64,000 bases of DNA from Cyanosarcina radialis HA8281-LM2 (lineage in GTDB: Bacteria; Cyanobacteriota; Cyanobacteriia; Cyanobacteriales; CCAP-1448), in NCBI GenBank assembly GCA_019359615.1, contig JAHHHA010000001.1, forward strand, positions 1 through 64,000, given 5' to 3'. Numbering within the stretch: position 1 is the first letter of the stretch; each line of letters starts with the position of its first letter. Shown here piece by piece: positions 52,874 to 61,200 of the stretch. Under the pieces are notes generated by a model. That model made no database searches, was not told the origin of the DNA, and saw nothing but the letters and a program-made list of their open reading frames with translations. The position numbers and the translations under genes are program-made.

Positions 52874-54027
52874 CGATGAAGATCGAACTAACTCCACAAC
52901 AAAAAGACGCTCAAACCGCATTTAGAGAATTCGTCAATGACGAAATTATTCCTTATGCAGATTGGTGCGATCGTGAAGAGCATACACCTCCAAATTTAAT
53001 TCAAAAGCTAGCTGAAAAAGAGTATTTAGGTGCTTTAATACCGACAGAATTTGGCGGTAGCAATCTCGATCCGATCGCTTATGGATTGCTGAATGAAGAA
53101 ATTGGACGCGGATGTTCTTCTTTGCGGAGTTTGCTGACAGTTCATAGCATGGTTGCTCGTGCTGTGTTGAAGTGGGGAAGTCGATCGCAAAAAGAATACT
53201 GGCTGCCTAAATTAGCCACTGGTGAAGTAATTGCTGCTTTTGCTTTAAGCGAACCTCATGTCGGTAGCGATGCTAAAAGTATAGAAACCACAGCTAAGTT
53301 AGCAGATAATTCTTACGTTTTAAACGGACAAAAAAAATGGATTACTTACGGACAAATAGCCGATGTGTTTCTAGTTTTTGCTGTTTGTGAAGGTCAATAT
53401 TGCGCTTTTTTAGTAGAAAAGGATCGTCCAGGGCTAGCAATTAAATCAATTTCAGTAATGGTAGGCGTAAAAGCTTCCATGCTAGCCGAATTGCACTTAG
53501 ATGATTGTGTAATTCCTTCAGATAACTTAGTTGGCAAACCTGGTTTTGGTTTTGCTTATGTAGCTTCTTCAGCTTTAGATTGGGGTAGATATAGCGTCGC
53601 TTGGGGTTGCGTTGGTATTGCTCGAGCTTGTTTAGAAGCTTCTCTGAAATATACAGATGCAAGACAGCAATTTAATGTTTATTTGAAAGAACATCAATTA
53701 ATCAGACAAATGATTTCGGAGGCGATCGCTAATATTAAAGCTGCTAGATTGTTGTGCTATCAGGCTGGTTATCTCAAACAAGTTGGCGATCCTAAATCGA
53801 TTCAAGAAACATCGATCGCTAAATATTTTGCCTCAGTAATTGCTAATAAAGTAGCCAGCGATGCCGTGCAAATTCATGGTGGCAATGGTTGCAGTAGCGA
53901 ATATTCAGTTCAGAGATATTGGCGAGATGCAAAAATTATGGAAATTATTGAAGGTAGTACCCAGATTCAACAAATTACGATCGCTGATTATGGGTATCAG
54001 GAATTTTTGAATAATGACCACAGATAA
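52870..54027 (+). CDS. Acyl-CoA dehydrogenase, FkbI type
   Basis: The 385-residue flavoprotein has the family layout: LAEKEYLGALIPTEFGG, FALSEPHVGSDAKSIETTA, GQKKWITYGQIADVFLVFA, ARQQFNVYLKEHQLI and IHGGNGCSSEYSVQRYWRDA. The C-terminal MEIIEGSTQIQQ closes the domain. In the Fkb-type route FkbI oxidises the aldehyde or acyl-ACP to the malonyl-like half. Coupled to the ACP gene by a 4-base overlap, so they should be made in fixed ratio. Confidence 0.9.
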   Translation: MTMKIELTPQQKDAQTAFREFVNDEIIPYADWCDREEHTPPNLIQKLAEKEYLGALIPTEFGGSNLDPIAYGLLNEEIGRGCSSLRSLLTVHSMVARAVLKWGSRSQKEYWLPKLATGEVIAAFALSEPHVGSDAKSIETTAKLADNSYVLNGQKKWITYGQIADVFLVFAVCEGQYCAFLVEKDRPGLAIKSISVMVGVKASMLAELHLDDCVIPSDNLVGKPGFGFAYVASSALDWGRYSVAWGCVGIARACLEASLKYTDARQQFNVYLKEHQLIRQMISEAIANIKAARLLCYQAGYLKQVGDPKSIQETSIAKYFASVIANKVASDAVQIHGGNGCSSEYSVQRYWRDAKIMEIIEGSTQIQQITIADYGYQEFLNNDHR

Positions 54028-54035
54028 ATACAGAT
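54017..54035. repeat. 10-bp repeat ACAGATAAAT before the FkbH-like gene
   Basis: Two units lie at the junction and the ATG at 54034 is part of the last one. Confidence 0.7.
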
Positions 54036-55125
54036 GTTAGCGCGAGCTTTTGGTGAGAAGATGATTAGCGTACAATCAGAGCCAACTAAAATTAAGGCAG
54101 ATTCTCAAACAACGATTAAATGTGTAGTTTGGGATTTAGATAATACGATTTGGGATGGCGTGTTGTTAGAAGGCGATCGCCTGTCGGTCAGACAGAGTGT
54201 AGTTGATGCGATTCAAACTCTAGATCGTCGCGGTATTCTCCAATCTATTGCCAGCAAAAACGATGCAGAAGCAGCGATAAATAAGCTCCTAGAAATTGGA
54301 CTGTATGAATATTTCCTTTATCCTCAAATTAATTGGAATCGCAAATCGTATTCGATCCAAGAAATTTCCAGGTTGCTCAATATTGGCATCGACAGTATAG
54401 CTTTTATCGACGATAGTTCGTTTGAATTAGAAGAAGTCAAATACTCTCTGCCGCAAGTTCTCTGCATTAATGCCTTAGATATAGATAAAATCGTCGATTT
54501 GCCTGCCATGAATCCCAGATTTATTACCGAGGATTCTAAGCAGCGTCGCTCGATGTATCTCAGCGATATCAAACGCCAACAAAAAGAAGCAGAATTTGTC
54601 GGAACGCCAGATGAATTTCTCGCTACCCTCCAAATGAAACTAACAATATCTCCCGCAGGCGAATCGGACTTACAACGAGCCGAAGAACTCACAGTTAGAA
54701 CCCACCAACTAAATACGACTGGTTACACCTATTCCTACGAAGAACTCAATTATTTTAGCCGATCGCCCCAACACAAACTCCTAATCGCCAGTTTAGAAGA
54801 CAAATATGGCACATATGGAAAAATCGGCTTAACCCTCCTCAAATGCCAAGAAAATACTTGGACGATCGAACTATTACTAATGTCTTGTCGCGTCATGTCT
54901 AGAGGCGTAGGAACCGTCACGATCAATCACATCATGCGCTTAGCCAAAGATAACCAGGTAAAACTGCTCGCCAAATTCCTCCCCAACGATCGCAATCGGC
55001 AGATGTACATCACCTACAAATTTGCTGGATTCAAAGAAATCGATCGACACGAAAAACTAACCATCCTCGAAAACGATCTCACCCGCATTCAACCCTTACC
55101 CGACTACCTCCAACTCCTCACCTAG
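54034..55125 (+). CDS. FkbH-like glyceryl-ACP forming protein
   Basis: The 363 residues start the HAD-type domain at VVWDLDNTIWDGVLL with Asp34. A GNAT-like region follows with THQLNTTGYTYSYEEL and LLMSCRVMSRGVG. This two-part layout is FkbH/TubE, which loads glycolytic 1,3-bisphosphoglycerate onto an ACP as glyceryl-ACP. The first ATG is inside a repeat without a ribosome site. The ATG at 54061 (MISVQSEPTK) follows GGTGAG and could be the real start. It completes an FkbHIJK set with no FkbG. Confidence 0.93.
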   Translation: MLARAFGEKMISVQSEPTKIKADSQTTIKCVVWDLDNTIWDGVLLEGDRLSVRQSVVDAIQTLDRRGILQSIASKNDAEAAINKLLEIGLYEYFLYPQINWNRKSYSIQEISRLLNIGIDSIAFIDDSSFELEEVKYSLPQVLCINALDIDKIVDLPAMNPRFITEDSKQRRSMYLSDIKRQQKEAEFVGTPDEFLATLQMKLTISPAGESDLQRAEELTVRTHQLNTTGYTYSYEELNYFSRSPQHKLLIASLEDKYGTYGKIGLTLLKCQENTWTIELLLMSCRVMSRGVGTVTINHIMRLAKDNQVKLLAKFLPNDRNRQMYITYKFAGFKEIDRHEKLTILENDLTRIQPLPDYLQLLT

Positions 55126-55201
55126 ATCAAAACTCTGCGTAACTTTGCGCTAACCTCTGCGCCCCTCTGCGTTAAAAAAACACCCCACGCCTCACACCCT
55201 C

Positions 55202-58200
55202 ATGTCCAAAACCAAAGCCGAAATCCTCACCAGGCGATCGCAACTTTCCCCAACCAAACAAGCCCTACTAGCCCAACGCTTGCAGGGCAAAATCGCCCCC
55301 ACGCCAGAAACCATCCCTCCACGTTCTCACACCCAAAACATCCCCCTTTCCTTCGCCCAACAACGGCTGTGGTTTCTCCACGAATTCGATCCAGACAACG
55401 CCTTTTATAACGAACCCATAGCTGTCAAACTCCAAGGTTCCGTCAACATCACCGCTTTAGAACAAAGCCTCGATCGAATCGTCTCGCGCCACCAAGCCCT
55501 CCGAACTAATTTTTCCACTGTAGACGGACAGCCAATTCAAATTATTCGCCCCAGTTTGACAATCCTTGTAGCAGTCACCAACCTACAAGAACTTTCAGCT
55601 TCAGAACAGCAAAACGCGATCGCCCAAATAGTAATTTCTGAAACTCATCAACCCTTCGACTTAACCGAAGATCCCCTACTTCGCGTCCGACTCTTACAAC
55701 TAAACGAAACTGAAAACGTTCTCTTACTCGTCGCCCACCATATTGTCTTCGATGGTTGGTCTTTAGGAGTATTAGTACGGGAACTAGCTGAATTTTATAA
55801 ATCTTTCTCTAGAAATATACCTTTATCTTTACCAGAATTACCCATTCAATATGCTGATTTTGCTATTTGGCAGCGCCAATGGTTGCAAGGAGAAGTATTC
55901 GATCGCCAATTAGCTTACTGGCAAGAACAACTTCAAGATCTACCAATTTTAGAACTTCCTACTGATAAACCGCGATCGCCCGTCCAAAACTTTTGCGGGG
56001 CTAAATATTTTTTCAACCTCTCGTTAGAACTATCTGAGAGCCTTAAAAACTTAAGTCAGCAAACAGATACTACTTCGTTTATGACTTTGCTGGCAGCGTT
56101 TCAAGTCTTGCTGCATCGCTACGCCGCCCAAGATGAAATCGTTGTCGGTACAGTAATTGCTAACCGCAACCGCCCAGAAATTGAACCCGCGATCGGCGTT
56201 TTTGTCAACACCTTAGTATTGCGTACTTATTTAGGCGATAACCCCACATTTCGCCAATTACTAGCCAGAGTCAAAGAAGTTACTTTAGAGGCTTACGCTC
56301 ATCAAGACTTGCCGTTTGAAAAGTTAGTAGAAGCCCTCAACCCAGAACGCAATTTAAGCAGATCTCCTTTGTTTGAGGTGATGTTTGCGCTGAATAATGC
56401 TCCCCTGCCGCCTTTAGAGCTTGACGGCTTGCAGATGACACCGCTGGACATCGATCCCGGTATCGCCAAGTTCGATCTCGATTTGAGTTTGACAGAGACA
56501 GAAGCAGGATTAGCCGCTGCTGTAGAGTATGACACCGATCTATTTTCTGCCCAAACGATCGCCCGGATGATGAGTCATTGGCAAACGTTACTTGCCAGCA
56601 TCGTCAGCAATCCCGAACAGCATATAGCAGACTTACCTTTACTTACAGATGTAGAACGCCAGTGGTTGTTAGTGGAATGGAGTGGGAGAGAGGGAGATGG
56701 GGAGATGGGGAGATGGGGAGATGGGGAGATGGGGAGAGAGGGAGATGGGGAGATGGGGAGATGGGGAGATGGGGAGAATTATTCCTGTATCCATCAGTTG
56801 TTTGAAGCGCAGGTAGAAAAGACACCAAATGCGATCGCGGTTGTCCTTGAGGAAGAACATCTAACTTACCAAGAACTCAACGAACGAGCGAACCATCTCG
56901 CCCATTACCTGCAACAACTCGGTGTCAAACCAGAAGTTTTAGTAGGAATTTGCGTCGAGCGTTCTTTAGACATGGTAGTAGGAATTCTGGCAATTCTCAA
57001 AGCTGGCGGCGCTTACGTTCCCTTAGATCCTAGCTATCCTCAAGAGCGTTTAGCCTTCATGCTGGCAGACTCGCAAGCGCCAGTATTGCTAACTCAATCT
57101 CATTTAGTCACCACCCTACCCAAACATAACGCCCAAGTAGTCTGCCTCGATACCGAAGATGTAGGGGCGCAATGCAATAGCCCTGGCGGGCATGGCTTCG
57201 CTAGTGCGCCCCTACCAACCCAAAACCCAACCAACTTGGCTTACGTCATCTACACCTCTGGTTCTACAGGACAACCTAAAGGGGTAATGGTGGAACATCG
57301 CAGCTTAGTTGATGCTTATCTAGCTTGGGAAAAGGCTTACCAATTGCGATCGCTTCACACTCACCTGCAAATGGCTAACTTCTCCTTTGATGTCTTTGCC
57401 GGAGATTTAGTCAGGGCGCTGTGTTCTGGTGGCAAGTTGGTACTTTGTCCTCGCGATTTCTTGCTATCTCCTAGAGAACTTTACGATTTGATGCGTCGGG
57501 AAGGGGTTGACTGTGCCGAATTCGTCCCGGTGGTGTTACGCCACCTGATCCAATACCTCGCCGACACCGGACAAAACCTTGATTTTATGCGCTTGCTGGC
57601 TTGCGGTTCCGATAGTTGGTATGTAAGAGAGTATCAGAAATTCCAACAGTTTTGCGGTGCAGATACTAGATTAATTAACTCTTTTGGCGTAACGGAAGCG
57701 ACGATCGATAGTGCTTATTTTGAAAGTCCGCTACTGGAGCTTGCAGCAGAGCAGTTAGTCCCGATCGGACGACCTTTTACCAATACAGAAATTTATATTT
57801 TAGATGCGCGATCGCAGCTAGTACCAATTGGCGTATTTGGCGAACTCTATATCGGGGGTGTAGGGGTAGCCAGAGGATATCGCGATCGCCCCGAATTGAC
57901 AGCAGCTAACTTTATCCCCCATCCCTTCAGTGCGGAAGCTGGAGCGCGATTGTATCGCACTGGAGATTTAGCCCGCTGGCTGCCCGATGGCAATATCGAG
58001 TTTCGCGGACGAGTTGACTATCAAGCCAAAATTCGGGGTTATCGCATCGAATTAGGCGAAATTGAAGCATTTATTCAAGAATATCCCGCAGTTAAAGAAG
58101 TTGCTGCCTTAGTGCGCGAAGATACGCCAGGAGAAAAACATTTAGTTGCCTATATCGCTCCTAACCTAAACTTGGCAGATTTGCGGGTATTTCTCACCGA

Positions 58201-61200
58201 AAAGTTACCCAGTCAGATGATGCCATCTAGCTTCGTGTTTTTAGACTCGCTTCCCCTGACTCCAAATGGCAAAATCGATCGCCGCGCCCTCCCCATTCCC
58301 GATCGATTGGAATTACCCGGCAGTTTTGCCCCACCTCGTAATTCAATAGAAGCAGCTTTGTCCGAAATTTGGTCAGAAGTTCTCAACTTGCCGCAAGTAG
58401 GAATATCCGACAACTTTTTTGAGTTGGGTGGAGATTCGATCTTAACCATAGCTGTTATCTCTAAAGCCGATCGACAAGGTTTGCGTCTCACCCCCAAGCA
58501 ACTATTTCAATATCAAACGATCGCGGAATTAGCCCTAGTAGTCGATACCGCGCCAGAAATTGTCGCCGAACAAGGTGTGGTAACGGGCGATGTTCCTTTA
58601 ACTCCGATTCAGCACTGGTTCTTTGCAGAACAGTTTCAGGAAATGCACCACTGGAATCAATCATTGTGGCTATCAGTTAAACCTGGGACGAATTCGCAAC
58701 TTTTAGAAACTGCGATCGCTAGTTTATTAACTCATCACGATGCCTTACGAATGCGGTTCGTACAAACAGGCGATTGTTGGCAACAAATCTGTCTGAAACC
58801 AGATGGATCTGTACCTCATTTTAAATATGATTTGTCTCACTTATCAAGTTCAGAACAAAAGTTAGAAATTCAGAGATTAGAAGCCGAGTTACAAGCTAGT
58901 TTCAATCTAGAATCTGGTTGTCTTTGGCGATCGGCTTTCTTTGACTGCGGCAGTCACAGTCGCTTGCTGATAATCGTTCATCACTTAGTAATTGATGGTG
59001 TCTCTTGGCGAGTCTTACTAGAAGATTTACAAACAGCCTACGAGCAACTGAGTCAAAATCGAGCGTTGGCGCAGCCTGTTGTGGAGCAACGTATCGCTTT
59101 ACCGCCCAAAACCACTTCATTCAAACAATGGGCAGAAAAACTGGCTGTCTACGCTCAGTCCGCAGAACTCATGCGAAATCCGGTGACGATGAACTACTTT
59201 GCTGGCCCTCACCCTGCCTCCGGCTCCCCTCTCCCAAGCTTGGGAGAGGGGTTGGGGGTGAGGGCTGAATTCGATCTCAACTCAGAACGAGATTTCTGGT
59301 TCCAGGAACAGCCAGGGAACGACTTACCTGTGGATTTTCCTGGAGGAAGCAATACAGTTGCCGACAATCAAACGATCGAAGTCAAATTGAGCAGCCGGGA
59401 AACCAAAGCATTACTGCAACAAGTTCCTGCTGCTTATCGCACCCAGATCGATGACGTGCTTTTGACAGCCTTAGTCCAAGCCTTTGCCGAGTGGACGGGG
59501 GAACCTGCTTTATTACTAGATTTAGAAGGGCACGGACGAGAAGAAATCTTTCCCGACGTGGATGTATCGAGAACTGTAGGTTGGTTTACGACTGTATTTC
59601 CGGTGTTTTTAGATTTGGGCGAAATCGAGATAACTGCTGCTAGGAAAGCTTTACAAACAATCAAAGAACAACTGCGAGGCATCCCCAATCGAGGATTTAA
59701 CTACGGGGTACTGCGGTATCTGTCTCAAAACCTGGCGAATGAATATCTCCTGCGGAGACGCTGCGCGAACGCGGCTACACAAACAAAGTCCGCCTGCGCG
59801 GACTTCAAGAATGAAAATAAAGCAACAGTTAGTTTCAATTATTTAGGACAATTCGACCAAAGCTTTACTCGCTCTTCTTTATTTGAATTAGACGAAGATT
59901 CACCCAGTCTGCCCTGTAGTCCTTTGGGGAATCGTTCTTACGTGCTGGAAATTGACAGTCATATCTCTGAAGGGCAATTAAAAACAAGCTGGACTTACAG
60001 CCAAACCTTGCAGCGCCACGAGACTATTGAAAATCTCGCTCAAAGTTTTATCGAGAAACTGCGATCGCTCATCGCCCACTGTCAGTCTCCCGATGCTGGA
60101 GGCTATACCCCATCAGATTTTCCCCTCGTTCGGTTTACGCAAGCACAACTCGATACTACCTTCAAAAACATCGAAGACGCTTACCCTTTATCTCCCATGC
60201 AACAGGGGATGCTGTTTCACACCCTGTTAGCCCCAGAATCTGGAGTATATGTCGATGTCCTCAGATTCGATTTGCGGGGAGTATTCGATGTAGCTGCCTT
60301 TATGAAAGCCTGGGAATTAGCGATCGAAAGACATCCGGTTCTGAGAACTGCTTTTGTCTGGAAAGATTTAGAAAAACCCCTGCAAGTAGTTCTGCCCCAA
60401 GTGCAATTTCCTTGGCAAGAATATGACTGGCGAGAACTAACTTTAGAGGAACGAACCGAACAGCTAGAGGATTTGCTACAAACCGATGAAAAGCAAGGCT
60501 TTGAACTTTCTCAAGCGCCTTTGATGCGTTTTCACTTAATCCGTCAAGCCGAGGATAGCTATCACTTTATTTGGACTGCTCATCACTTATTACTCGATGG
60601 CTGGTCTTTACCTCTAATCTTTCAGGAAGTTGTTGCCTACTATCAAGATGCAAATTTATCTTTACCGCCATCTCCTCCTTATCGAAACTACATCGCTTGG
60701 TTGCAGCAACAAGACTTATCCAAAGCTGAAGCCTTTTGGCGCGAGAAATTAAAGGGTTTTACCGCCCCCATCCGGTTGTGGGTAGACAAGCATCGTCGCT
60801 CTCGCTCTTACCAAGTGGGAAGCTACGCCCAGCAGCAAATATATCTATCTTCAGCTACTACAGCCGCATTGAATTCTCTAGCTAAACAGCAGCATTTCAC
60901 TCCCAATATTTTGATGCAGGGAGTTTGGGCTATCCTCTTAAGTCGCTACAGTCGGGAATCGGATGTAGTATTTGGAACGGTTGTCTCCGGTCGTCCTTAT
61001 ACCTTAAAAAATGTAGATTCGATGGTGGGGAATTTTATCAATACCCTGCCAGCCAGAATCCAAGTAGAACCAGAAGCATTTCTCCTTTCTTGGCTGCAAC
61101 AACTCCAGCAACAGCAACTAGAAGCACAACATTACGAATACAGTCCGCTGTCAGAAGTCCAAAAGTGGAGCGATATTCCTCAAGGCGTGTCGTTATTTGA

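Noticed and set aside
56684-56777. Possible CRISPR array
   Set aside because: Units are 8 bases with no unique spacers and lie in a coding gene.
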